A DNA stretch of 64,000 nt from JBQLZO01 sp052168315 (GTDB taxonomy: Bacteria; Planctomycetota; Phycisphaerae; Phycisphaerales; UBA1924). The DNA lies in NCBI GenBank assembly GCA_052168315.1, contig JBQLZO010000040.1, positions 62,001 to 126,000 on the forward strand, read 5' to 3'. The translations under genes and the position numbers were made by a program. The notes under the pieces were generated by a model that searched no databases, was not told the origin of the DNA, and saw nothing but the letters and a program-made list of their open reading frames with translations. Positions 9,192-18,336 of the stretch are shown piece by piece. Position 1 is the stretch's first letter, and every line of letters starts with the position of its first letter.

Positions 9192-9228
9192 AAGATATCT
9201 TGACATGTTTATACCACCCACCTATCGT
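9192..9228 (+). promoter_or_regulatory. Rrf2 promoter overlapping a perfect palindrome, candidate NsrR-type operator
   Basis: A sigma-70-like promoter for the Rrf2 gene is visible: TTGACA at 9200-9205, a 17-nt spacer, then TATCGT at 9223-9228. The perfect 10-bp palindrome AAGATATCTT (9192-9201) overlaps the -35 box and lies between the divergent ric and rrf2 genes. NsrR half-sites in enterobacteria are of the AAGATG type, so this is a good candidate operator for autoregulation and control of ric (inference). Confidence 0.5.
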
Positions 9229-9298
9229 GCTGTCCAGCCCACGGCTTGATCTCGCCCGTCGATTTGTCCGATTTGGTGTTTGTCAGGAGGACGCTCGC

Positions 9299-9769
9299 AT
9301 GAAATTGCTCTCCGATGCCTGCGAGTACGGGCTTCGTGCCGTGCTCTGGCTGGCACAGCGTCCCGGGCAGGCGCAGAAGGTTCGCGAGATCGCCGAAGGC
9401 ACGAAGGCTGCCCCTGGCTACCTCGTCAAGGTGCTCCAATCGCTGACTAAAGCCGGGATCCTCTCGGCCCAGCGCGGGAGCTTGGGCGGCTTCACGCTGC
9501 TGCGCAATCCCGCGGAACTCACGGTTCTGGACATCATCAACGCGATCGACCCCATTGAGCGCATAGAGACCTGCCCGCTCGGCATCGAAGCGCACGGCGA
9601 GTGCCTCTGTCCCATGCACAAACGCATCGACGATGCCTTCGGGCTGATCGAGGCGAGCTTCGCCAACTCGAGGATCGCAGAGTTGATGGAGCGACGCACC
9701 GCATCGGACTCGCTCTGCGCGGGGCTGACACTCAACGGCACCGCCTTGCCCACGAAAGAAGATTCATGA
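9299..9769 (+). CDS. Rrf2-family transcriptional regulator, NsrR-like NO sensor
   Basis: 156-aa DNA-binding protein with an N-terminal winged helix (residues 1-75) and the Rrf2 core SAQRGSLGGF near 60. Three cysteines sit where Rrf2 regulators bind an Fe-S cluster: ETCPLGIEAHGECLC near residues 90-101, in a C-x9-C-x-C layout rather than the classic IscR/NsrR spacing. An additional C8 lies in the first helix. The ATG at 9299 has CAGGAGG 8 nt upstream. Its stop overlaps the next hemerythrin gene (ATGA). Divergent ric and downstream NO genes make an NO-responsive repressor the most likely role. It is distinct from the second Rrf2 protein at 19.7-20.3 kb. Confidence 0.85.
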   Translation: MKLLSDACEYGLRAVLWLAQRPGQAQKVREIAEGTKAAPGYLVKVLQSLTKAGILSAQRGSLGGFTLLRNPAELTVLDIINAIDPIERIETCPLGIEAHGECLCPMHKRIDDAFGLIEASFANSRIAELMERRTASDSLCAGLTLNGTALPTKEDS

Positions 9770-10314
9770 TGAGTGGTGACGATTTCACGAACCCGCCCAT
9801 CAAGCGTCATGCCGCGCTGGTGCCCCTCAGCCGCGACCATTATGCCGGGCTTGTGCACGCCCACCGGATGATGAAGGCCGCCGGGGGGGATCGGGTCGCG
9901 CGGCACAAGGTGCTGGCGGAGTTTCTCGACGAGTGGGACCGGACCATCAGCGAGCACTTCGACGATGAGGAACGCCTGCTCGGCGATCTCGCGAGCGAGG
10001 ACGATCGTCGGCGTCTGCTCGAAGAGCACCGGGCGCTCCGGGATCAGGTGCATCGGGCGAGGCAATGGCGGAAGAGCGTGGACCCGGACGCCGAGGCACT
10101 GGCCGGGCTTGGCGGGCAGTTGGAAGCGCACATCCGGTGGGAGGAACGCGAACTGTTCAATCGCGTGCAGGCATCGAGCGATGCGGCGGCGCTGGAAGCC
10201 TTGCAGCGCGAGACGGCGGACATCGAGAGCCGTCGCGGTCGGCATCGCGGGGGAGCGAAGTCCGCTGAAGGTGATGGCCCATCTTGCCCATCCCGCCGCG
10301 CGACGGAACCGTGA
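9766..10314 (+). CDS. Hemerythrin-like HHE-domain protein, second copy
   Basis: 182-aa predicted cytosolic di-iron protein. Iron-binding motifs are SRDHYAGLVHAHR near residue 22, EHFDDEERLL near 63, EEHRALRDQVH near 84, and EAHIRWEERELF near 120. The last 30 residues are low-complexity and basic. The start overlaps the Rrf2 stop by ATGA, so it is coupled to its likely regulator. It differs clearly from the hemerythrin at 6462-7037 and is not a recent duplicate. It probably binds NO or O2, or buffers iron, under nitrosative stress. Confidence 0.8.
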   Translation: MMSGDDFTNPPIKRHAALVPLSRDHYAGLVHAHRMMKAAGGDRVARHKVLAEFLDEWDRTISEHFDDEERLLGDLASEDDRRRLLEEHRALRDQVHRARQWRKSVDPDAEALAGLGGQLEAHIRWEERELFNRVQASSDAAALEALQRETADIESRRGRHRGGAKSAEGDGPSCPSRRATEP

Positions 10315-10319
10315 TCGGG

Positions 10320-11651
10320 ATGCATGATCAGGAGCCGAGGGTGTTTCGCTCGTTCCTTGCCGCATCACTCGCGTTCGTGTGCATCGGTGCGTTGTGGGGA
10401 ACTGGACTGCTGTGGCGATTGGGCGATGCGGAATCGCTGGTGGCGGTCGGTTCGCTGACTGTCAACGCGCTTGGGCAGATGCAGGTGATGGGTTTTCTCG
10501 TGCTCCTGCTGATGGGCGGGGCGTACCAGCTCCTGCCACGAGTGTTCAGCGGTTCCGTGCCGTGTAGGGGGTTGATTCCTCTGGTGTGGCTGGCGATGGT
10601 GGGCTCGGTGCTCGTTCGATCCGTTGCGATGGCGCTCTATGCGCACGAATGGGCACCGGCCGCGCATGCCGCCGGCGGGCTGGTCCAGATCGCGGCGGTC
10701 AGCACTTTTACGGCACAGATGATGCGGCTGCTTATCGGCGAGATCCGTTCGCCGGCGGCCGGACTCCTGATGCTCGGCTTCGTGTTCATGCTCGCGCAGA
10801 CGGCGCTGAGCGTGTGGCACATGGATCAAATGCTCAGGGCTTCGGACCGCGGCGTGCTGCTGCAGCAGATCGCGACCTGGCAGGGGCCGCTGCGCGATGC
10901 GCAGTTGCACGGCATGGCGCTGTTCCTGCTGCTCGGCATGGGCATGCGGCTATTTCCCAAGCTGTATGGTGTGACCGAATATCACGCCCATCGTCGGGGC
11001 TGGCTGGCGGTGGGCGCGCTGACGCTGGGGCTCATGCTGGAACTGGGGTTCTTTCTGGCCTTCCGGCTTACCGGGCAGCGATCGCTGGCGGGGGGGCTGC
11101 TCCTGTCGTGGGTGCTCCTTCCCTTCGGCTGCCTGCTGATCACGATGCCATGGCGGTTCTGGCGCGCGTGGCCGATGGGCACCGCACCGGAATCCACCGC
11201 GAAGTTCATTCGTGCTGGCATCGCGTGGTTGTTCGTTTCATTGGCGCTGCTGCAGGTGTTCCCGGCGTATCACCTTTACGCGGGCTTTGACTTCAGCCAT
11301 GCCTACCACGGGGCGATCCGGCAGGCGATGGTCGGCGGGTTCGTGCTCTTGCTGTGCGTGGGTCTCACCTAGGCCCTCGTGCCCCGGATGCTCGGCGTGC
11401 GTCCGCCGGGTGGCTCCACGACCTGGAGCGTTTTCCTGCTGCTCAACGGCGCGTGCCTGATCCGGGTCGTGGCGCAGGTCTGGACCGATTTCGATGCGCG
11501 TCTGTTCGCGTGGCTACCGATCGCGGGCGCGCTGCAGATGGTCGGTGTCCTGTGGTGGGCGACATCGATGGCGGCGCTGCTGCGGCGAAGCAACGGTCGG
11601 GCGGAGGATCTTGGCTGGATGGATGCAAGCGATGGGCACCGATCCGTCTGA
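10320..11651 (+). pseudogene. NnrS/heme-copper-oxidase-I-like membrane protein with in-frame TAG
   Basis: The frame from 10320 encodes about 11-12 transmembrane helices but is interrupted by TAG at 11370-11372, inside a predicted helix. The same frame continues without a gap as ALVPRMLGVRP to a natural stop at 11651, giving 442 codons of sense in total. The first part alone is 350 aa. Histidines in predicted helices (HEWAPAAHAAG, WHMDQ, QLHGMALFLLLG, FDFSHAYHGAIRQ) resemble NnrS or heme-copper oxidase subunit I relatives, which occur with NO-handling genes. The protein lies 5 bp after the hemerythrin gene. It may be a recent nonsense mutation, a sequencing error, or an expressed truncated form. 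The family assignment is moderate. Confidence 0.65.
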
Positions 11652-11676
11652 CATTCATCGGGGCATCCAGAATGCC

Positions 11677-11711
11677 AAACGGCCCAACACATTCATGGTG
11701 TCGGGCCGTTT
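11677..11711. terminator. Bidirectional rho-independent terminator between convergent operons
   Basis: A 14-bp stem with one mismatch (11677-11690 paired with 11698-11711) and a 7-nt loop ATTCATG. The stem has AAA at the left foot and TTT at the right foot. It lies between the end of the NnrS-like frame (+) and nosL (-), as expected for a shared terminator of convergent operons. Confidence 0.75.
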
Positions 11712-11754
11712 CGGTGTTGTGGAGTCAGTTCTGGCGGAACTATCGTCGGCTGCC

Positions 11755-12282
11755 TTACTGGCATGTGTCGTGGTTGCAGCATGGGAGGCCGAGCATCGCG
11801 CGTCGAAGGCGGGCGAAGTCCATGACCTCGCCTTCGAACTCCTGTGCCGTGCGGAGGGCATCTTCATTTCGCTCGAACGCGACGGCGTGTGACGCCATGG
11901 GGGTGCGAAGCCGCTGCGCATGGACGAAGTGCGCATCCTCGGCGCGGACCCAGTCCGTCGTGCCATGGTCCCGGACCCAGCGCTCGATGATGGGCAACTC
12001 CTTGCCGCTGCCCTCGGCATGGTTGACCATGCAGTTGAAATCATCGAAGAGCAGGGCCAGCCGCCGCCCGCGCTCGTCGTGGACGACGGTCGCGGTCGCG
12101 AAGCGGGCATCGCTGATGATCATGTTGCATTCCACGCAGACTGAATCGTCGAGCCTGACCTGAGGCGGTCCATCGGGATTCTCGGCGGAGCATCCGGACA
12201 AAGCCGATGCGGCGAGAGCGCAGAGCGCCAGTGCCGCGAATCCTGCGAAGGAACGTTTTCGATGGTTGGGTGAGTTGTTCAT
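11755..12282 (-). CDS. nosL: NosL copper chaperone lipoprotein
   Basis: 175-aa lipoprotein that delivers Cu(I) for nitrous oxide reductase assembly. Residues 1-30 are a signal peptide ending in the lipobox LSGC. The copper-binding CVECNM motif follows about 20 residues later, as is typical for NosL. The C-terminus adds a cysteine-rich PCCNHDTC tail. It overlaps the stop of nosY by ATGA and is the last gene of the nos operon, before the bidirectional terminator. Confidence 0.9.
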   Translation of the reverse strand: MNNSPNHRKRSFAGFAALALCALAASALSGCSAENPDGPPQVRLDDSVCVECNMIISDARFATATVVHDERGRRLALLFDDFNCMVNHAEGSGKELPIIERWVRDHGTTDWVRAEDAHFVHAQRLRTPMASHAVAFERNEDALRTAQEFEGEVMDFARLRRAMLGLPCCNHDTCQ

Positions 12283-13178
12283 ACGGGTGCCCTTCTGCTG
12301 AAGATCAGCAAGGCAAGAATGAGCGGGATGATGGTCCATGCGGCGATCACGCCGGCGAGAACCCACGGCAGCGCGGCACCGAGTTCCTGCGAGGCGTACA
12401 CGCCCACCGGGCCGAGCACATCGATCGACGCGTTCATGTTGTTGATCACGCCGAGCTTAAATGACTGCAGCGGATTCATGACGCCGAGCAGGAAAACTTC
12501 CTGCACGCGCAGCTTGAAGACGAGCGCTCCGGCCATCAGCCCGAGATCGCTCAGGAACACGAGCGCGAGCCAGACGAACAGCCCCAGCCCGCTGGCGACG
12601 CCGGCACGCCTGGAGAGCACGGAGATGAGCATCCCGAGCGACAGCATCGCCACCGCCAGGGCGCAGGTGAACCCGACGAGCATCGCGTAACTGCCCGCAT
12701 CGGCGCTGCCCGAACGCCAGGCAAGGACCACAGCGCTGAAGCCGAATCCAAGGCACAGCGAGCAGATCAACGCGCCCGAGAGGCCGAAGAACTTGCCGAG
12801 CAGCACCTCGCTGCGCGAGACGGGCTGGGCGAGCAGGTACAGCAGCGTGCCCCGCTCACGCTCGCCGGCGATCGCGCCGGCCCCGGCCGTCAGCGCCATC
12901 AGCGGCACGATCAGCATCACCAGGTTCAGCAGCCCGGCGGTCGTCTTGCCGAAGCCCGCGAACCCGTGCGAGCCCATGCCCGCCAGCGACATGAACGACA
13001 CCCCGATGGCCAGGGTTCCGAAGGCGATGGTGTAAAGAAGGAACCAGCGGCTCGCGAGCGCATCGCGAAACTCACGACGGGCGAACGAGAGCGTGCTCCC
13101 GATGAAGGACCGATGCTGTCGCGGCAATGCCACTGCGGGCGCGGCTTTGCTGGAACGATCGATGGTGATGGCGGTCAT
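12279..13178 (-). CDS. nosY: NosY ABC-2 type permease
   Basis: 299-aa inner-membrane protein with six predicted transmembrane helices, the permease partner of NosF. The NosDFY complex supports maturation of the CuZ site of NosZ. A soluble N-terminus of about 30 residues precedes the first helix. AGERERGTLLYLLAQPVSR near residue 110 is the ABC-2 coupling region. It overlaps nosF upstream and nosL downstream by 4 bp each. Confidence 0.88.
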   Translation of the reverse strand: MTAITIDRSSKAAPAVALPRQHRSFIGSTLSFARREFRDALASRWFLLYTIAFGTLAIGVSFMSLAGMGSHGFAGFGKTTAGLLNLVMLIVPLMALTAGAGAIAGERERGTLLYLLAQPVSRSEVLLGKFFGLSGALICSLCLGFGFSAVVLAWRSGSADAGSYAMLVGFTCALAVAMLSLGMLISVLSRRAGVASGLGLFVWLALVFLSDLGLMAGALVFKLRVQEVFLLGVMNPLQSFKLGVINNMNASIDVLGPVGVYASQELGAALPWVLAGVIAAWTIIPLILALLIFSRRAPV

Positions 13179-14056
13179 GATGCCTCCCCGCTGATCTGCA
13201 GGTCGTCAAGGATTTCGAAGTCGCGAACATGAATGGAAGCGCGGGCGAGGTCGCCCATCGGTGCCGCCTTGCTGTCGCGCGGCACTGCCACGCACAGCCC
13301 GTGCCCGTTCAGGTTCACGGCGTGCCCGGCCTCGCGGAGCACGCGGGCGGCGAGGTCTTCCGACGCATCGCGCAGGAAGAGCCGGACCGTCCGCACGCCC
13401 GATGCCGAGGGCCAGATCGCCGCGGGTGTCGTGTCGCGCATCAGTGTGCCGCGTTCGAGCACGAGCACGCGATCGGCCAGCGCGATGACTTCGTCGGGCC
13501 GGTGCGAGGCGAAGACGAGGGTCTTGCCCGCGGCCTTGAGCCGCTGCAGCGTTTCGACCACCTCCCCGCGCCCGGACGCATCGAGATTCGAGGTCGGCTC
13601 GTCGAGCACCACGATCGGCGGATCGGAGAGCAGGGCGATCGCCAGCGCGAGCCGCTGCTTCATCCCGCCCGAGAGATCCCGCACCCGCTTCCGCTCGTGC
13701 CCCTGCAGCCCGACGGCGGCGAGCGCCTTCACGGCCGAGGCGTTCCGTGCCCTGCGGAGCGTCGCGAAGAACGACATCGCCGACGCAAGCCGGGCGTCGT
13801 CGTGGAACGCCAGTTCCTGCGGCACATAACCGATGAGAGAGCGTGCCCGCTTGCCAGAACGGCGAACATCGAGCCCCGCGATGCTGATGCGCCCCTTGAA
13901 CCGGATGACGCCGAGCATGCAGCGGATCAGCGTGGTCTTGCCCGCGCCGTTGCTCCCCCACAGCGCCAGCGAGGCACCATCGTTCAGATCGAACGACACA
14001 TCATCGACCGCGGCGACGCGTCCGAACTTCTTGATGACACTCGTGGCCTGGATCAT
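13175..14056 (-). CDS. nosF: NosF ABC transporter ATPase
   Basis: 293-aa ATP-binding subunit that powers NosY/NosD in copper-site assembly. The Walker A motif is GSNGAGKTT near residue 35. The signature LSGGMKQRLALA is near 128, Walker B IVVLDEPTSNLD near 150, and the H-loop ASHR near 183. The C-terminal 80 residues form the accessory domain typical of NosF-like ATPases. It overlaps nosD and nosY by 4 bp on either side, so the three are translated together. Confidence 0.92.
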   Translation of the reverse strand: MIQATSVIKKFGRVAAVDDVSFDLNDGASLALWGSNGAGKTTLIRCMLGVIRFKGRISIAGLDVRRSGKRARSLIGYVPQELAFHDDARLASAMSFFATLRRARNASAVKALAAVGLQGHERKRVRDLSGGMKQRLALAIALLSDPPIVVLDEPTSNLDASGRGEVVETLQRLKAAGKTLVFASHRPDEVIALADRVLVLERGTLMRDTTPAAIWPSASGVRTVRLFLRDASEDLAARVLREAGHAVNLNGHGLCVAVPRDSKAAPMGDLARASIHVRDFEILDDLQISGEAS

Positions 14057-15471
14057 GTCCGGCCCCTTTCCTGTGTGACAGCCGAGAGAACACTGCGCTC
14101 ACGGCAGACGAGCCAAGTGAGCCCGCCGGCCGATCCGACCAGTAGGAGTGCGAGCACCAGCATCGATGAGCGCGAACCACCGGTTGATATTTCCACGAAC
14201 TCGAACACCGGCTGTGTTGCCAGCGGGTGTGGATCGGTCAGTTTCGGCTCCGGGCGAAGATCCGGCATCGCCCGCGCCGTGAACTCGATCGCCTGCTGCG
14301 CCGGGCTGTGGATCAGGAACCGCAGGTTCGGCTCGCGGGCCACGAGGCTTTCGAAAAGGCTCCGAGGCTCATACGCCAAATCGCCGATCCCATCGCCGTT
14401 GCGGTCGAAGCCCGCGTAGTCGGACCAGAAATTGCCTTTCCCGCCGCGCGAGAACGCGTTGGCGTGCAGGCTCCCGCGCCCGTGGACGCCGACCTGCTCT
14501 TCGTTCTCAACGAACGCGTTACTGGTGAACACATTGCTGTGTGTGTTCGGCGTGGCAAGCGCGCCGGTCTCGTTGTACGCGAACACATTTCCTCCGAAGA
14601 GCCCGGTCGAATCCATCGAGGAGGGGCTGTTGTCGATGTACACGCCCACGCGATTGGCCATCAGGGCGTTGTCGATGATGGTGATCGCGTCGCAGTCCTT
14701 GAGCCCCAGCCCGTACCCGCTCGCGCCGCGATTGTTGATCAGGGTATTGTTCCGCACCGTGATGTTGTTGCTGTACATCAAATACATGCCCACGGAGTTG
14801 TTCGTGAGCATGTTGTCGATCAGCTCGGTGTCGTTGCTGTACATGAAGTGCAGCCCGTACCGGCTTCCGGTCACCCTGTTCCGCGCGATGGTCAGATCGC
14901 TCGAGTACCACAGCACGATGTCGCGCGAGTCGCGGACCTCGTTGTCGGTGATGATGGCCTCGTGGCTCCACCAGGTGCGGATGCCATCGCCGCGTCGCCC
15001 GGGCTCCATGTCCTTGCCACGGATGATGTTGCGTCGGATGATCGATCCGGGCGCCTCGCGGATATCGATGCCGTAGAGCGCATCCTCGATCCGGTTGTCT
15101 TCGATGATAAATACGCCGCGTTCGCCGCGGATGGCCGCCGGTTCTCGATCGACCCCGCTTCCGGAGCCCCGCACGGTGAAGCCTCGCATGGTGATATCGT
15201 GCCGGAGCAGCTGCACCACGGTGCCCTCGCCGCCGCCATCGATGGTGACTTTGCCGTTGCCTTCGAGCACCACGGCCTTGCGCACGACCAGATGTCCGTG
15301 GTAGACGCCGGCTGGCACCACGATGGTGTCGCCGGGTTCGGCCGCATCGATCAACGCCTTGATCGCGTCGGTGCTCAGCGGCTGTGTGCCGGGTGAGTCG
15401 CAGTGGGCACTGCCCGCCAGGCACAGCCCGATGAGCAGCGCCACCAGTTGGAACGAATGGCCGCGCATCAC
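14053..15471 (-). CDS. nosD: NosD periplasmic copper-maturation protein
   Basis: 472-aa exported protein with a signal peptide (residues 1-24) and a right-handed parallel beta-helix made of repeated CASH units. These are seen as recurring N-N/D-x-I/V motifs such as GSRYGLHFMYSND, SVGMYLMYSNN and GASGYGLGLKD between residues 110 and 300. A hydrophobic helix near 435-455 (SMLVLALLLVGSAGG) suggests a C-terminal membrane anchor, which is extra compared with the soluble NosD of Pseudomonas. It works with NosF and NosY to deliver copper or sulfur to NosZ. It overlaps the upstream membrane gene and nosF. Confidence 0.9.
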   Translation of the reverse strand: MMRGHSFQLVALLIGLCLAGSAHCDSPGTQPLSTDAIKALIDAAEPGDTIVVPAGVYHGHLVVRKAVVLEGNGKVTIDGGGEGTVVQLLRHDITMRGFTVRGSGSGVDREPAAIRGERGVFIIEDNRIEDALYGIDIREAPGSIIRRNIIRGKDMEPGRRGDGIRTWWSHEAIITDNEVRDSRDIVLWYSSDLTIARNRVTGSRYGLHFMYSNDTELIDNMLTNNSVGMYLMYSNNITVRNNTLINNRGASGYGLGLKDCDAITIIDNALMANRVGVYIDNSPSSMDSTGLFGGNVFAYNETGALATPNTHSNVFTSNAFVENEEQVGVHGRGSLHANAFSRGGKGNFWSDYAGFDRNGDGIGDLAYEPRSLFESLVAREPNLRFLIHSPAQQAIEFTARAMPDLRPEPKLTDPHPLATQPVFEFVEISTGGSRSSMLVLALLLVGSAGGLTWLVCRERSVLSAVTQERGRT

Positions 15472-16148
15472 GCCTCCCCCTTGTGCAAGGTGCTCTGCCT
15501 CTTCGCCCGCTTGTGCAGCGGGAGGTACGCGTGTCGGTGGAAGAACAGGGCGAGCACGATCACGCCGGAGGCGATCGTCGCGAGGATCAGCCCGATGCCC
15601 GGGGTCGCGACCGTCTTGAACTGTCCGATCCCACCCTCACCCAGCAGCGTGGGCACGAACGGCTCGATCGCCGAGGAAAGCGGTGCGTAAGGATCAAGAT
15701 TCATCCCGAAGTGCCGCATCCACAGATAAAGATCCAGCAGGAACACGGCGGGGAAGAGGATCACCGGGATCGCCAGCAGTGCGGCCCACCGCGAGTGCAG
15801 GTAGGCGGCGAGTTCCAGCAGGATCACCAGCGCGATCAGACCGAACACGCCGAACGAACGCTCGAGCTGCGCGGCCTCATGGAGCGAGCGCATGCCGATA
15901 TAGTGGTTCAGACCGTCGATTTCCGCGACATCGCCGTCGAGCATGTTCACATACGCCACGAGGTGCAGGTTGTCCGGATACTGCGGCGCGTGGAGCTCCA
16001 TTCGCCAGTAGGGCAGGAACAACGACACGAGGATCAGGATCCTCGCCACGAGCAGCAGGAAGCCCGGTGTGCCGTAGCGGATGGAATGATTCCTGCGTTC
16101 GTTTTCGGGAACGCTCGGGCCGATGATCGCTCGCATGATGCGTCGCAT
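15468..16148 (-). CDS. nos-cluster conserved membrane protein
   Basis: 226-aa integral membrane protein with about four predicted helices and a basic, cytoplasmic-looking C-terminus. It contains the motif LNHYIGMRSL near residue 80 in a probable periplasmic loop, with a histidine and methionine that could bind copper. Uncharacterised membrane proteins of this kind lie between nosZ and nosD in many clade II nos clusters. GGAG precedes the start. It overlaps nosD by 4 bp and follows nosZ by 128 bp. A role in NosZ maturation is inferred from position only. Confidence 0.75.
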   Translation of the reverse strand: MRRIMRAIIGPSVPENERRNHSIRYGTPGFLLLVARILILVSLFLPYWRMELHAPQYPDNLHLVAYVNMLDGDVAEIDGLNHYIGMRSLHEAAQLERSFGVFGLIALVILLELAAYLHSRWAALLAIPVILFPAVFLLDLYLWMRHFGMNLDPYAPLSSAIEPFVPTLLGEGGIGQFKTVATPGIGLILATIASGVIVLALFFHRHAYLPLHKRAKRQSTLHKGEA

Positions 16149-16229
16149 GAAGTGCTCCGTGTTTCATTGGCCGGATCGAACCAGCACCTGGCGTTTCGCC
16201 CCGGGTTCCGGTTGACGGCATGTCGAAAG

Positions 16230-16259
16230 TCGCTTCGATCCCTTCCGAGAGCGAAGCGA
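16230..16259. repeat. Inverted repeat between nosZ and downstream nos genes
   Basis: Perfect 8-bp arms TCGCTTCG (16230-16237) and CGAAGCGA (16252-16259) with a 14-nt loop in the 128-bp gap after nosZ. There is no T-run on the minus strand. It may be an RNA-processing or attenuation hairpin that sets a higher nosZ level relative to nosD-nosL. This is an inference from position. Confidence 0.4.
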
Positions 16260-16276
16260 TGGAGGAGAAGCCAAAG

Positions 16277-18259
16277 TCAGTCCTTCGGGACCACCTTGAA
16301 GTAGCCCATCATCTCAAGGTGCAGCGCCGAGCAGAACTCGGTGCAGTAGAAGGGAAAGGTCCCCGGGATGTCCGCTGTGAACTCGATTGTCACGGTCTCG
16401 CCGGGTTCGAGGCTCGAAGTAATGTTGTACGCCGGGACCGCGAAGCCATGAGTGGCATCGAAGGCACGTTCGGTGTTGGTCAGCCGCCAGATGACACGAT
16501 CACCCTCGTTGACCACGATGTGTTCGGGGTTGAAGTGGCTGCGGATGACGGTCATGTAGACCGTGACGGTGTTCCCATCCCGCTCGATGCGCTCCTGCCC
16601 CCGGCGTGGCGCGGACGGATCGACCATCTGCGTGTGCGGATCCCAGCCAACCTGCGGGTAGATCTTCCAGGGCTCCAATTTGTCCGCGCGGATGATCTGG
16701 GCGTAGTGCGGCTCACCGACCCCGATCGGCATGTCGTACACCACAGGCATGTTCGTGCCCTTCTCGCCGATGTCGATCAGTTGGAAGTTCTGAGGCAGCA
16801 GCGGGCCGGTCGGGAAGAAGCGATCCACCGACCACTTATTCATCGACACCAGCCACTGGCCCAGCGGATTCGCGGTGTCGCCGCCGATGGTCGCGATGTG
16901 CCCCACATTGTATTGGATCGGTGTCTTGTGCACGAGCGTCCAGGCGGGCTCGGGCGTGAGGTTCGCGTACGACCCGCCGAGCGTCCAGCGCGCCACCGCC
17001 GAATCAAGGAAGAGCGAGGTGTACGCGTAGCCGTCGTTGCTGAACTGCGTGTGCAGCGGGCCGAGCCCGACTTCGATCCGTGCCTCGACCACCGCGTCGA
17101 AGTCCAGGACCGGAATCCCATAATCACAATGATCGGAGAAGGTCTTGTCCGCGATGGCTTTCTTGATCTTGTCCACGGAATAGACCGTGACATGCGGGTC
17201 GAGTTTGCCTGAGACGACGACGAAATCACCCTTCGGCGCAACATCAACGCCGTGCGGGCTGCGGGGTTCGGGGGTGAGGTGCAGCAGCCCCTCCTTGATC
17301 GCCGTGTCCAGCGCGATCACCGGGAACCCATGGACCTCCTCGGCCTTCCCCGCCTTGAACACAGCCTCGGCCTTCTTCCAGTCGATGATGTGCAGGTAGT
17401 CCGTCGCGTTCCGGCTCACGCCGGCCTCGAACGGGGGTTTCTTGTCCTGGATGCCGCCGGTCGCCAGCTCAGTGTTCAATGAGTTGAGGAACAAAAACCC
17501 GTCGCTCTGCAGACGACCCGCCACGGCGAGGTCCTGCCAGTAAGGCGGCAACTCCATCGCGAACGACTGGCTCGGGTCGATCCTGCCCCGACGACGATCG
17601 AAGCTCCAGAAGATCACCGAGCCCCGATAGGTCTCCTCGTACTCGTCGATCATCGCGAAGCTCGCGCCCCACGGCACCCCGTACTGCGAGCTCTCGATCA
17701 CATACTCGGTGTTCGGCGTCACGCACAGCCCGTGGTTGCTCACCGTCAGCGGGTTCTTGATGATCTGCTTGGTTTCCATGTCGCGGAGGTCGATCACCGC
17801 GACGCGGGCGTTGATCTTGTCGTTGATGAACAGCCATTGCCCGTCGTAGTCCCCGTCGGTCTGCGACAGCGCCGGGTGGTGCGTGTCGCCCCAGAGGTTG
17901 TCCTTGCCGACGACGCGCCCTTCCGCGAGGACATCATTACCCACGCCGAACCCATAGCCCTGCCACGGGTCGGGTGTGAACACGGCGATGGTCCGGAGCA
18001 GGCGCATCGACGGGATGCCGATCATGTACGCCTGCCCGCTGTGCCCGCCCGAGGCGAACATGATGAATTCATCATGCGTGCCGCTCGGGGTGAAGGTCTT
18101 GGCGGCGGCCATGAGGTCGGTCATCGACAGCCCGCGCTCCTTGGCCACGCGCTGTACATCGTTCATGTTCTGGGCCGAGGCCGCCGAACCCAGCCCGCCG
18201 ACCAGCAACGCGCCGATGAGCCCATGGAGTAAACGCGTCTTGAAAGTATGAGCCGACAT
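16277..18259 (-). CDS. nosZ: Nitrous oxide reductase, clade II
   Basis: Periplasmic copper enzyme of 660 aa that reduces N2O to N2. The N-terminus is a Sec signal (cleavage likely after ASAQ near residue 30) without a twin-arginine motif, as in clade II (atypical) NosZ. CuZ histidine motifs are present: GDTHHPALS, NHGLCVTP, SPHGVDV, GPLHTQF and VGHIAT. The C-terminal cupredoxin domain has the CuA ligands C639, C643, H647 and M650 in CTEFCSALHLEM. It is the second gene of the operon, after a triheme cytochrome, and precedes nosD, nosF, nosY and nosL. All key copper ligands are present, so activity is expected. Confidence 0.97.
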   Translation of the reverse strand: MSAHTFKTRLLHGLIGALLVGGLGSAASAQNMNDVQRVAKERGLSMTDLMAAAKTFTPSGTHDEFIMFASGGHSGQAYMIGIPSMRLLRTIAVFTPDPWQGYGFGVGNDVLAEGRVVGKDNLWGDTHHPALSQTDGDYDGQWLFINDKINARVAVIDLRDMETKQIIKNPLTVSNHGLCVTPNTEYVIESSQYGVPWGASFAMIDEYEETYRGSVIFWSFDRRRGRIDPSQSFAMELPPYWQDLAVAGRLQSDGFLFLNSLNTELATGGIQDKKPPFEAGVSRNATDYLHIIDWKKAEAVFKAGKAEEVHGFPVIALDTAIKEGLLHLTPEPRSPHGVDVAPKGDFVVVSGKLDPHVTVYSVDKIKKAIADKTFSDHCDYGIPVLDFDAVVEARIEVGLGPLHTQFSNDGYAYTSLFLDSAVARWTLGGSYANLTPEPAWTLVHKTPIQYNVGHIATIGGDTANPLGQWLVSMNKWSVDRFFPTGPLLPQNFQLIDIGEKGTNMPVVYDMPIGVGEPHYAQIIRADKLEPWKIYPQVGWDPHTQMVDPSAPRRGQERIERDGNTVTVYMTVIRSHFNPEHIVVNEGDRVIWRLTNTERAFDATHGFAVPAYNITSSLEPGETVTIEFTADIPGTFPFYCTEFCSALHLEMMGYFKVVPKD

Positions 18260-18336
18260 CGCTTCCTGCTTTCTTATTCAAAGAGATTCTGTGACTCCGC
18301 GCCACGGTGCTGCGAGCGCCGCCGTGCCACGCCCGT

